Assembly: GCA_021613335.1 (NCBI GenBank)
Contig: JAJTWR010000242.1
Span: forward strand, 547,501-611,500
Reading direction: 5' to 3'
Length of the DNA: 64,000 nucleotides
Source of the DNA: Whitmania pigra
Taxonomy: Eukaryota; Annelida; Clitellata; Hirudinida; Haemopidae
Under the pieces are notes generated by a model. The model did no database searches, was not told where the DNA came from, and worked only from the letters and a program-made list of their open reading frames with translations. Of this stretch, positions 12,421-23,016 are shown in pieces. The position numbers were made by a program, and so were the translations under genes. Numbering within the stretch: the first letter of the stretch is position 1; every line of letters begins with the position of its first letter.

Positions 12421-14675
12421 TTATGTTATCAATATGCATCCTTGAAGTTGCTCGTGTTAAAAAATATTTAAATTTCTAAAAACATATTTTGTATCCCTGA
12501 CATGAAAAATTTAAAAGCACTTGTGGAAAAAGCAAAACGATGTTTTACTCGTGCAAAATAACGACTTCGGTCGTACTTAAGCAACTCCCACAAGCATTTA
12601 ATTCTTTTCGATTTTGAAGAAAATTAATACTTGTTGTATTTATTGAAATATTAAGTTATTAGTAGTTTACTCTAAAAATTACAAATTTTTGAATTAAAAC
12701 TAACATTGAAATGATTACATTAGGAAAATCCTCAACTTTTCGTTACTAAAGAAATTTAATACTTAATACAGTGAAATCCATTTGTCTCAACCACGGTAAA
12801 CTCGCCAACTCTATTAAGTCGACGTTTTTGAAGTGGAACCTCCAAATTCATTCGTTCATTCTACAATTTTTTTTATCGTTTTTTGTTTTTTTTAAGGGCG
12901 CAGATTATTTTCCAGTTTTTCACTCCAAAAGCACATCTCATTAGAAGAGTTGATATTATTTTTTAACTGCGGTTTTTCGTGGCAATTTAATTTTACTAAA
13001 GAGATGTCTCGCTCCACAGTTTTTGAATAAAAAAACTATTTCAAAAAAATATTTCATTGTCACTGTTTTAGCCTGCAATAATTTCGTTGTCTTATCATTT
13101 TAAATCGGTTATGTTGATTCTTTTATGTCGCCATACCAAAGTCATTCACATGTTAGGAGGCAAACATATAAATTTTAAGGCTGTTTGCCATCCAACATGG
13201 GGCATGACCTATAGCTTGAAAGTGTACGCCTCCATTGAGCTCGGGTCCGAGAAATAAAAGCGATGACTTAAGAAGTTCACGATAATCTTCTATGGGCTGT
13301 AACTCTGTTAGTTGATGCCGAATAAAGCGAATAAGGTCACCCATAACAGACATGAGGGCAGATGCAATGAATTTTAGTCCACTTTCAAACTTAGCCATTT
13401 TAATTGAACTCCAATACTCAATGAATCTCTGGAAAAACTTCATATTTGCTAGATGATCCCATCAGTGTTTTAAGCATCTTTGCAACAAATAGTTCCATTG
13501 CCAACATGTCACTGTTCCGTGTCCTGGTACCAAAATTGCAAGGTCACTGTTAGTGGTGAACTTGGATCAAAGATGCTAGAATTACTTTGATGACACAAGC
13601 ATCAAAGAATATCACTATAATCAGATATGTAAGGGAGTGCTAAACATGCATTCTTAGCAATTCATTTTAGTTCGATGATGCCGATTTGACAAAAAAAACT
13701 CAATTTTACGAAAAATTCAAATTTTGAAAATTTTTGACCTCATTGAGCGATCAATATATATACTTATATGAAAATTAACACAGTTTCTATATATCATAAA
13801 AGGAACAACTTCAGAGAGTGGGCAACTTAAAATGTTAAGAGAAATTTTAGCTCATATATTTGAGTGGCATTCTACCCTACAATAACCCTAACCGGGTTCG
13901 ATTGTATTACCCTTGCTACTGATTTTAGACCAGACGCAAAAAAAGGATCATCTCATGTTTTACGACGGTTCCCCCTGGATTTTGGCTAGAAGCAAAACAA
14001 GGTCATTTTCTCAATCTGTGCGAGGGTTTGCCCCCTTTGAACAATGCTGAAATAACGTTTCTGGTAAGGCTTGGACTTTCATCTTTGGCAGCAAGATTTA
14101 TCTCGAGACACGTTAGGGATGCCCTTCCAGTTTTGAATTGCTTTACAAGTGCTCTAATTCAATAACTATGCAGCTCTGACTAATCAAATATGCATCAAAA
14201 TTGTTGATCAAGATTTCTACTTTCAATTTATATATATTTTATAATGTTTCGAGATATTTAAAGCACGTATGTTGTTCCACAGTTCAGTCTAAATTTGATG
14301 ACTAAACTTGAATGTCTTACATAAACAATTGTTAAATAAGTGTTAAATAATTCAGTACCAATCGCAAAATTAATTTCCTAAATTTTACATCAACTTTTAT
14401 ACCTTCAATGTTTTTAGAATACCAAATCCATTTTGTGTTTATCGGTTTTCATAGAAGTCTGTGTATATAGGAGCGTTCGGTTAGCGGAATTTTTACGGTT
14501 TTTCCTTTAATAATCTCTCGTTTTGTAAGTGAAGACACAACTAATTTTAGTTATGATTTTGAAATATTGTAATTTTATGGCTTGCATATATTTTCATGTT
14601 ACGCTAAAGCCTGTCTGTTTTATTTTGAAGACGATATATCTGACTGGGATTCTATTTAATTAATCAGATCAGACG
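12421..14675. other. Intergenic with a transposon-derived coding remnant
   Basis: Apart from the remnant at 13153-13443 there is no gene. 13945-14045 is a copy of a dispersed repeat containing TGTGCGAGGGTTTGCCCCC and ACAAGGTCATTTTCTCA, in reverse relative to 10815-10900. 14460-14675 should hold the FUNDC1 promoter and 5'UTR; no TATA box is obvious. Confidence 0.4.
13153..13443 (-). pseudogene. Remnant of a transposon-encoded protein (type unassigned)
   Basis: A 96-codon open stretch contains PIEDYRELLKSSLLFLG, then GVHFQAIGHAPCWMANSLKI and YMF. This resembles a block seen in uncharacterised transposon proteins of invertebrates, remembered as roughly DYRELL...FLGG...G..F..PGA.H.ARWM...IY..KI..F. 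A few residues are missing relative to that pattern, no start or splice context was found, and the surroundings are repeats. Read as decayed mobile-element coding sequence. Confidence 0.4.
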
Positions 14676-15515
14676 ATGTCAGCAGGTATGATTTTGAAAA
14701 TGTTAATCTATTTAAGCTTGCGATTAAAGTTTAGAATGAAAGTGGTATTCTTGCAGATCAAAACGAAGATGAAATACTGACTGTTAAACCTAGAGGTGAC
14801 ATAGATTTAAGCCTTGTGGAGAAGAGTGTACGTATTTTATGTCCAGATAATGCTGCTGTCATAGAAAACGTTTGGTATGATATATGCTCCTCCTCACCTA
14901 CTAAGCAAATGGTAATTGGTGGTGTCTCAGGATGGTTTGTACTTTATCATATTAGAGTTATTTAGAGTTATTGTTATAATTTCACTTGATTACCAGGTGC
15001 ACAGGTTATGTGGCAGGAAAGATCGGAAAAATGGTACTTATTGCATTTGGAGGAAGCATAATTATATTACAGGTCATTTGACTGTTCTTGTATGAAAGTG
15101 ATTTGCCATGGTCTCAGGAATTGCATAAGTCTGATTACCTTAGATTTCTTGGTGAAGCTACTATCTAGCTATTTATCACAATTTGAAGATTTTGGTTCAT
15201 CGCAACTGCACATTTTATAGGATAATTTGTAAGTCAATTGCTTTTCACCAGCTGGCTCAAAGTCAAGGCTTAGTTCAAATCAACTGGAAGGCCATTGAAT
15301 CTAAAGTAACACAAACCCAAAAGAAAGTTAAACGAGAATTTTCAGATAAGCTGCCCACTCTGATTGAACGAGTAAACACGGTTTGATTTTATTTGATTTC
15401 TCACACATTGCCTAACCTGATGTTTACATGGTCACAGGTGAAAGATTACAGTAAGAGCCACATCTACCTATCTGGATCATTTTGTTTGGGTTTACTTTTT
15501 GGTGTTTTCAGCTAG
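14676..15515 (+). CDS. FUNDC1: FUN14 domain-containing protein (FUNDC1-like)
   Basis: Five exons: 14676-14685, 14757-14934, 14997-15072, 15252-15380, 15438-15515. They encode 156 residues. FUNDC1 is an outer mitochondrial membrane protein that acts as a mitophagy receptor. The FUN14 domain is clear: MVIGGVSGWCTGYVAGKIGK, then a hydrophobic segment ending SIIILQ, GLVQINWKAIESKV, a basic helix, and a final segment LSGSFCLGLLFGVFS at the C-terminus, as in the family. The N-terminus (MSADQNEDEILTVKPRGDID) lacks the tyrosine LC3-interacting YxxL motif of vertebrate FUNDC1. A WYDI just before the first membrane segment is the only aromatic-xx-aliphatic candidate. AATAAA follows at 15548. Confidence 0.93.
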
Positions 15516-15547
15516 AATTTGAGGCTCGCAATTGATGTACAATATTG

Positions 15548-15553
15548 AATAAA
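15548..15553 (+). terminator. Poly(A) signal of FUNDC1
   Basis: AATAAA 33 bp after the stop codon. The convergent TSP1 gene ends about 110 bp further on. Confidence 0.6.
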
Positions 15554-15661
15554 CTTACAATGTATTGTTGATTGTTTGCTAAGATGATTTTTAAATGTAA
15601 TTTTGCTCAAGCTTTGATGATTGCATATTTATTCACATGCCTGCATTTCTTCTGTGCCACC

Positions 15662-18226
15662 TTAAAGGAACAAATTATGTAATGAATTATCTAAATTCTT
15701 TATAACCATCGAATTACCATCACATTCTCTTCCGCTATTAACTGGATCGGGGCACCTGCATTGCCTTGACCTTTTCTGAACTTGATTTTCGCATCTTGAC
15801 CAAGGCATCCAGCTGCACCACTGTCCATCCACTGATCAAATTCAAAAATTAATTTGGCATTTTAAAGTTGAATTCAAATTTAGTTTTGATGCTTGCTTCA
15901 TTTCAGAAATTTAATTTCAGAGCTAATTGCAAATGATTAAATTAATTGAGAGGCATTAATACCTGGCTCAGAGCAATATTCGTTATTGTAACATGACTTT
16001 GTTCCTATCGACGACCCGTGGCACTTTTTGCCTCCAAACATCGGTCTTGGATTTGTACATCTTCTGTACCTTGTTTGTTGTCCTACTTCACTTGAGCATG
16101 AAGGGCCATCGCAAATATCCCATTTTGACCACTCTGACCACTGCCCATCAACTGCCACAAATAGATCTTTTATGTTATTGAATGCCATCCAAATTGCTCC
16201 AAGTGTTTTTAGTTGCCTAATCTTTTGTTGAAAATCAATGTTTCTTATATTTAAAATAATGAAATGCATCTCTACACGTTAACCGTGCTAGGTCTTCTCA
16301 CCTCTGCAGTTATATCTGAGTGTGCAGGCAACGATTTCTTTTGCTTTTCCCAGACATTCCATGACTAGTTCAGCTGAAGTGATCCTGTTAGAAATGATTT
16401 CCTCCTTGGTAGAATAACTCACATGGCAATTACGAGTCCTTTCTTTTGTTCCATCTCCACAAAATGGCGAGCACACTGACCACTCTGACCATTCAGACCA
16501 TTCTGCCACTCCTTTGCAATTGGAATTCAAATTGTCATTTACTTCAGCAAATTATCGTCATCCATGCTAACCTATGCAGTTCTCATTTTCATGGCGGCAC
16601 ACCGTTTCCTGTACTTCGTCGGGGCAATTTATCGCCATGCATCTTCTGATCCTCTTCTGTGTTCCAAGACCTCCACAAATAGTTCCATTACATGTACTCC
16701 ATTCACTCCATGGACCGAAGTCGAGTGCTATCCTGTTTGCTGAAAATGAAGGCAAGCCACAAGTGGCAACATTCATTGTCCCTTTCCGTGTATACCTATG
16801 TTTTTCAATATACACACGGACTAACGCAGTGTAGCAAATACGATTATTTATCCTTTCTAAACTTTTGCTAATTGCTATCAGATGAAATGAAATCTGAGGA
16901 TGTGAAAGAATACGAATATTTTTGTCGATGATAAATACATCGCAAACAGTCAGCGCATTCATACGACACCGTTATCTTCTGCCAACCGATCGAAACAAAT
17001 TTGCCTCTGGCCATAGCAGATAAGCAGAATCGAAATCCATGAAAGCAGAAAATTCTTTAGTTGTGCATCTAATGTCTCCAAGGATCCTTAATGCACCAAA
17101 GATTATTTTCTTTTAAGTAGAGTAGATCTACAGTGAGAATGTCGTATGTGAATCCTAACGCAGTTTGTGACGAAGCAATAAAGTAGCGGGTTTAATTAGT
17201 TTATAAAAGTTTTTAACTTTTCAATGAAATTGATTTTTTCCATTTTAGCATTTCCTGTCCTAGTGTTGAACGATGGCAGTAATTTCATTAATAATTACTA
17301 ATATATCCAAATAGAGTACAATGTTAGTTTCATGTTACGTTGCACATAAATAATTTATAATCGTGGGGTTTTCATGATTTTGGGACGGCAAAACTTGATG
17401 CGTTTGAGCATTCGGTTTCTTCTAATGTAGGCACAGAAGTCATGAAGAACAATAATTTGATTAGCTGGTCGCATGCGTAGCATAACGTCGGAGTAGCAGT
17501 GATTTGAAATTTATTATTTAGTATTTACTTATGTGATAATTATTTATTAATACTTGTGTTTTTTTTTTGTTTTTTTTTAAATTTTATTTTTGAGGTAATC
17601 GCGAATTAATTTTTCGTTCTATTGAATGTAGAGGACGCTCTATTGAAAACGTAGGCCCACATCTGGTCGTCATCTTTGAAACTTTCCTAGTCACTTTTTT
17701 TGAAGTCATCAACATTCCAATCAACGCATCACCTTTAGTTCCAATGTTGACTTATGAAGAAGCTTAGTGGCCAGTTTCGGCAGCAACGCCATCTTTAGAG
17801 CCTCCGTATCATCAACATGGAAATTAGTATTAAAAACGATACATAATGATATTTAAGCATCATATAAAAGTTTATATGCCCGTACAAATAAACATATAAA
17901 GCGGTGAGTTAATACGAATTACAATAAAATGGCGAAAGCATGTCTTGTTATAAAATGATTATCACAATCGCATTAGAATATAAATAAACCGTGGAAAATA
18001 CATTTGAACATTTACAAAGATTCAAAAACCTACTGAATCTTTATATGAAACCGATAATTTGGACATACGTACCGAACAACCGAAAGTCGACGTAAGGATG
18101 CCTTAATAAATTTTGAACACTGATTTGATAATTACTTATTGTTACCTATGTGTTACCTGTTTCTGCATAAAGATGGGACCAGCAAGAAGCAATTACCAGG
18201 ATGAAACAAGCAACGATTGGTTTCAT
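15662..18226 (-). CDS. Secreted protein with four thrombospondin type-1 repeats
   Basis: Five exons: 18226-18157, 16739-16572, 16511-16302, 16151-15963, 15831-15662. They encode 268 residues. Exon 1 gives a signal peptide (MKPIVACFILVIASCWSHLY, then AET). Each later exon is one TSP1 repeat, starting respectively GPWSEWSTCNGTICGG, AEWSEWSEWSVCSPFCGDG, DGQWSEWSKWDICDGPSC and DGQWCSWMPWSRC. All internal junctions are phase 1, the symmetric class that allows whole-domain duplication. WxxW motifs suggest C-mannosylation and are followed by the usual CxxxCG-type cysteines; repeat 4 is shorter and less regular. It is most likely an extracellular-matrix or properdin-like protein with no other domain. 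Uncertain points: the terminal exon may splice at 15710 instead of reading to the stop, and the 1.4 kb first intron is inferred. Confidence 0.8.
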
Positions 18227-18399
18227 TTCGACATTTCAGTTCTCCTTCCGTCTTTTGCTTTTATTGAGGAACATCGCTGTGCGCTCCCGACTGTCAATCG
18301 ATTGAGAGCGTCCATTGAATTTTTAATAAAATTAATTTATTTAATTTTGATTATCTCTGCAATCTAAATATGGGCGAATGATATAGTAAATAGTAGTTT

Positions 18400-18640
18400 A
18401 GTATTTTTAGTTTTGTCGGTGGAAGTCAATGCATTTGCGAGACAAAAAAGAGATCAACTTTTCTGTCATTCTGAGCTGCATGCTGGTTAAGTGACCATGA
18501 TCATGAATTACCCAGATGAGGTGATGAAATGATTGCAGGATAGGCAATGGAAGCGGAACGTCCTGTAAAGGTGAGGTGAGAATCGAAAGTAACACCGAGA
18601 AGTTTCAGATTAGGAAAGAAAGAAACGAGGGTGCAGCTCC
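18400..18640 (-). mobile_element. Non-LTR retrotransposon (CR1/L2/Jockey-like) fragment, minus orientation
   Basis: On the minus strand 18555-18610 reads KLLGVTFDSHLTFTG, the conserved block after the reverse-transcriptase core. The same block occurs as KTPRCYF / LGVTFDSHLSF in the plus-strand fragment at 19245-19290. Frames are broken. Confidence 0.5.
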
Positions 18641-18812
18641 GTTTATGGAAGGTGGAGGCGACAGAGTTTTAAGGCGGGGAGTGTGCACATACAGGGATGT
18701 CAATTTGCAGGGGGTAACGGCTTCCCTCCCTAACAACTTTAGACTAAAAGCAAAAAGGTCATCTCGAGTTGTGATAAGGTCCACTTTACATATCACTTAG
18801 CATATTGTTAGA

Positions 18813-19590
18813 TAGACTTCACTCCAACTTCGGTATCGAAGGCCTCGCACTCTCTTGGCTCCACTCTTACCTCTCCAAAGATCCCAATACGTTAAGCTGG
18901 GCTGCCATACTTCCTCTTCTGTTGCTCTCCTCGCTGGAGTTCCCCAGGGCTCTGTCCTAGAACCCCTACTTTTCACAACCTACACTTCACCCCTGTCTGA
19001 CATAGTCAAAAATTTTGACGTGTCCTTCCACCAATTCGCGGACGACACAAGTCTCTACTCTGTTCTCTCCAGCGACAGTGTCTCCGCTCAACTTGATAAT
19101 CTGCGAAAATGCACAGACGCCATTAACGACAAGCATCTCGTATACTTTCTCCAACTCAACCCGCAAAAATCTGAAATAATGTTTATCGGCACACCTTTGC
19201 AACTCAAGAACCTATCCCGGCACCCTTCCTCCTTCTTCTTCTACCCTAAAACTCCTCGGTGTTACTTTTGACTCCCACCTCAGCTTCAAGCAACATGCCT
19301 CCTCCATAGCAAAATCCTGCAACAACCTCATCTGGTCTATACCTTTATCCTCTCCCTTCAGCGCATCCAAAACAAGTTAGCTAAACTTGTTCTCCTTGAT
19401 CCTAATCTTAACAGCTCCGAGGCCCCGACGCAACTGCACTGGCTACCCAAAGCTACATCATCGCATCATTTACAAAATGTCTTTGCTCACCTATCGCACC
19501 TTAACCACATACAACCCCCCTATAATCTCATTCGCCATCGCCACATCCCCGATCGCATCCGCTCATCAGCAACTAACATTTTTTTATTAG
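18813..19590 (+). mobile_element. Non-LTR retrotransposon (CR1/L2/Jockey-like) reverse-transcriptase fragment
   Basis: Translation gives LHSNFGIEGLALSWLHSYLS, then after a frameshift GVPQGSVLEPLLFTTYTSPL and FHQFADDTSLY with the catalytic ADD, then LQLNPQKSEIM, LGVTFDSHLSF and LQRIQNKLAKLVL. Several frameshifts and an internal deletion show it is dead. It lies head to head with the minus-strand fragment at 18400-18640. Confidence 0.85.
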
Positions 19591-19837
19591 TCCATCCGAA
19601 CTGTGTTATCTGTTAAGGACCACACTCTGTTTGACAAACGAATTAATCATATAAATTGAAAAAGTTTTACATCTTGCAATAAATCAATTTTTATTTGAAG
19701 ACAAATTTAAGGCATTGTGCATGCAAACCAAAAAATCAACCAATTCCGCCAAAAGAGGACATTAAAATAAATTAAAATACAAAATTGAAAACGTGTCAAA
19801 TTGGATTCAAACATCTCTTGATTAGTTTAATGGAACC

Positions 19838-20513
19838 TCAACAGTGTCCATAAAATGAACAATTTCTAACGTTGGCTGTGATGAAAATAGAAAGAATGAT
19901 GATCATAATGATGCCTGCTATGATTCCAACGGCTGACATGACATAGGAACTGATCAACAATGGTCTTGCAGAGTTAACGTCACCATTTGAAGCTGATGAT
20001 TGGCCCACCACTGATTAAAATATTTTTATTAATTGTAAGTGCGTTCGGCTCAGTATTAATTAAATGTAATCGTAAGAACTAATTTAATGATCATTTATAA
20101 TTATTAATTAATAAATAAGTAATCGTTAGCAAGTGATTAAGTATTATATTGACTTCTAAATAGTTTTATTAACATCACTTATTTAAATTTTACCATCATA
20201 AATTCGTGAATAAGTGCTGAAAATATTTGGATTTAGTGCATGCCACGGTCAACAGCAGTTCAAAATATGTCAACTCACAAGCTAATATGAAAGCAACAAA
20301 TCCAAAGACAGCTCCACAACACCAATAGACAAAACAAGACAACAAAATTGCTCCGGTGAAGTTCACGTATGGTCCATTTGCCACAAAAACTGGTTGACCA
20401 ACTGGTTGAACTACGTACGTCGTTTGAGCAGCATACTGAGGTGGCGGGTACGTAGGCGCGGTTGGATATTCAGGCTGAGGGTAAGGTGGAACCTCGGTAG
20501 ATTTGGAGTCCAT
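19838..20513 (-). CDS. CD225/dispanin-family two-pass membrane protein (paralogue C)
   Basis: Exons 20513-20279 and 20010-19838, joined in phase 1, encode 135 residues. I chose the ATG at 20513 because an upstream in-frame ATG at 20528 falls before a likely 5'UTR acceptor (ttttcaag, exon resuming at 20517). The N-terminus is proline- and tyrosine-rich and contains a PPQY motif, the PPxY type bound by NEDD4-family WW domains in IFITM-like proteins. Segment 1 is FTGAILLSCFVYWCCGAVFG followed by FVAFILA. The loop SNGDVNSARPLLISS is followed by VMSAVGIIAGIIMIIILSIF. Near-identical to paralogue B except at both termini, which suggests different tail-dependent targeting after duplication. Confidence 0.88.
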
Positions 20514-20516
20514 AAT

Positions 20517-22472
20517 TCTTGAAAACATTAGAAGTTGTCATTAAAATCATTTTATTCTTTATTTGCCTAGAAATAAATATTTAAATTATTATTTAAATAT
20601 GTGGACTTAGCCTAAAGTCTCACAGTTTTCGAATAACTGAGACAAACTCACTCAAGTAACGGGATGCACAGAAAGCTGGTAGTATCAAAGGTTGCTTTTA
20701 AGACTGTTTCTCATTACAGCTGATGCTTCGCCCTCTAGGCGAAGCTGTTTTCATATGGGGCGAATATTATTTGAAATTTCTGAGTCAAACGATACCAAAC
20801 ACTTAAGATGAAATATGACTTGCATTTTTATGTACTAGTCTGTTGAATTTACTCGTATAAAGGTTTTCCTTATTTTTAAATTCTAAAATACGAAGGTGGT
20901 TAGGATTATAGAGGCTTTAAATAACGGTTCTGAGACACCGCACTTTGCTGCTAATATTATTAATCTTTTATAGCATCAACCATTCAATAACGATTAAAAT
21001 TATGACATAATATTGTTTCGTGGTGACCATCTTTAAATCTTGAAATTTTACAGTCATAACTTTATTTGCTTTTCCATTACGAAATAGATAACACAATTAT
21101 TATTGATAACACAGGAACCCGAAATAGTTGGTGGAGACCCTGTTCACAGCTCATGTTTAAGAAACATGTTCAACGCGATCATGGACCTAACAAATTAACA
21201 TGTGTTTATCAAAAACAAATTAGCCAGTTTGAGTGCCTGCCAAGCGACAGAAAGACCTGAGGCAATTAATGCGCACAAAGATAATTCTAATATTTTATGA
21301 GTTGAATGTATGAAATTGATAAAGATAAATTTTGGATAATTGTTTTATCAGTTCAATAAAATGATGGAACTGATGAATCTGATAGTACGCCTATTACCAC
21401 AACATCCAGGGGTTTCGACGCCCGGAGCGAAAAATGTGGCGACCCGAACTTAACTTTAATCACTTTTCATCCAATTTTGATAATTTGATCATTTTTACCT
21501 CCGCTTAACTTTATCAATTTGCCGTTTTCCTCGCCAAGCCACTGAAATAGAAAAACATTCGACTTTCCCATAGAAAATGATAGGAGACATTACAAAAAGT
21601 GACAATAATATTCAATTTAACAGCTACTTTATTTATCTTCAAAATAAATTAATCACAAATTCAAAATGTTTCAAAGATACACATTCAAAATTGTGTAATA
21701 CAAACATTTTTATTTCGGAGGTGTTAGTTTTTTTGCATAATTTTATTAGGGAATCTTTGGACACTTGTTGTTATGGGAGTTGGTCAAAATTTTTCTTAAA
21801 CTAGTTGATATAATTAATCTCATGCGGTCTTCCATGTTTCAAGTAGAAGTGCAACACTGTGACTCAACCCGGGTTACGCAACTTGGAATCTGTGGAATGA
21901 TTCCACAAATTGGAACTTGTTATTTATCTCGAGTTTATGAGTTTATTTGAAATAACTTAAAAGAAATTCCAACATGGCATCATCGATAAATTAAATATTT
22001 TTAAGGTTCAAAATGCAAATAACAAGTTTATGGAGAATAAATTTAAATATGAGAAATGAATTGTACTCACAAGCAGAAGTCGTTTTTCGTGCTTATTCTT
22101 CTCAGGAATTTCGTGAGGTTTAAATAGTACTTGTTTTCTTAAAAATTATGTTAAATAATTTTAATTACTAATTATTATTACTAACTCAATGACAATGACA
22201 GTAACAACAACAATAACGACAAAGACAAAATCAACGACAACGACGTCATCATGGTAATGATAATAATGGCGAAGACGATGGCGGCGACGGTGATGATGAT
22301 GACGACGACGACGATGACGACAACGATGACGATGATATTGATGATGATGATGGATGGCTTTTCATATCATGATTCATTAGAAAAATATTAGAGATAAGAA
22401 CGAAGGACGTCATTTTCAGGGACGTCATTTCAGAAATTTCCAAGGGGGCAAACCCTTGCACAACTTGACGAG
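20517..22472. other. Gene-poor stretch downstream of CD225 paralogue C's promoter
   Basis: Holds the paralogue C promoter (TATA-like CTTAAAAG on the minus strand near 20695) and a small perfect hairpin GCTTCGCC/GGCGAAGC at about 20726-20746. From 22185 to 22350 there is cryptically simple GAC/GAT/AAC triplet sequence. No gene supported; the scattered open frames lack splice or family support. Confidence 0.4.
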
Positions 22473-23007
22473 GGTGACCCGTCATAACAGCCCGGCGACA
22501 AAATAGCCCCGTCAAAATAGCCCCGCGTCAAAATAGCCCAGGACAAAATAGCCCCGTCAATACAGCCCGGTGACAAAATAGCCAAGGACGAACAAACCCC
22601 GTCAAAACAGCCCCGACAAAATAGCCCCGTCAAAACAGCCCCATCAATGTATTTAAAAAATTTGTAAACTGAATGCATTAACCGATAACTGGTTCCAAAT
22701 TTAATTCGAAATTAGTGGTTTGAAGATTTATCGTCTAAAATATTATTAGGATTCCGGCTACTTCCTCACTTTATATGGACTTTTCAAGCTGGTATTTAAT
22801 ATATATTATCCTCACCTTATCATCACGTCATGTGGACATGTAACAAATCAACAAAGAACCAATTCTACCGCTATTTTGACGAGGCTTGAATAGTCTTGGG
22901 CTATTTTGTCGCCGGGCTACACTGACTGGGCCGTTTTGCCGGAGCTGTTTTGACGGGGTTATTTTGTCTTGGGCTATTTTGTCGCCGGGCTGTTATGACG
23001 GGGTGCC
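22473..23007. mobile_element. Foldback element, copy 1, with tandem-repeat inverted arms
   Basis: Both ends carry the inverted sequence CCCGTCATAACAGCCCGGCG, followed inward by many 13-14 bp units such as GACAAAATAGCCCC and GTCAAAATAGCCC, in inverse orientation at the other end. Flanks CTTGACGAG (22464-22472) and CTTGATGAG (23008-23016) form a 9-bp target duplication with one mismatch. The middle (about 22640-22870) is AT-rich and includes TTTAATTCGAAATTAGTGG, shared with copy 2. There is no coding sequence, so it is non-autonomous. Confidence 0.9.
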
Positions 23008-23016
23008 CTTGATGAG

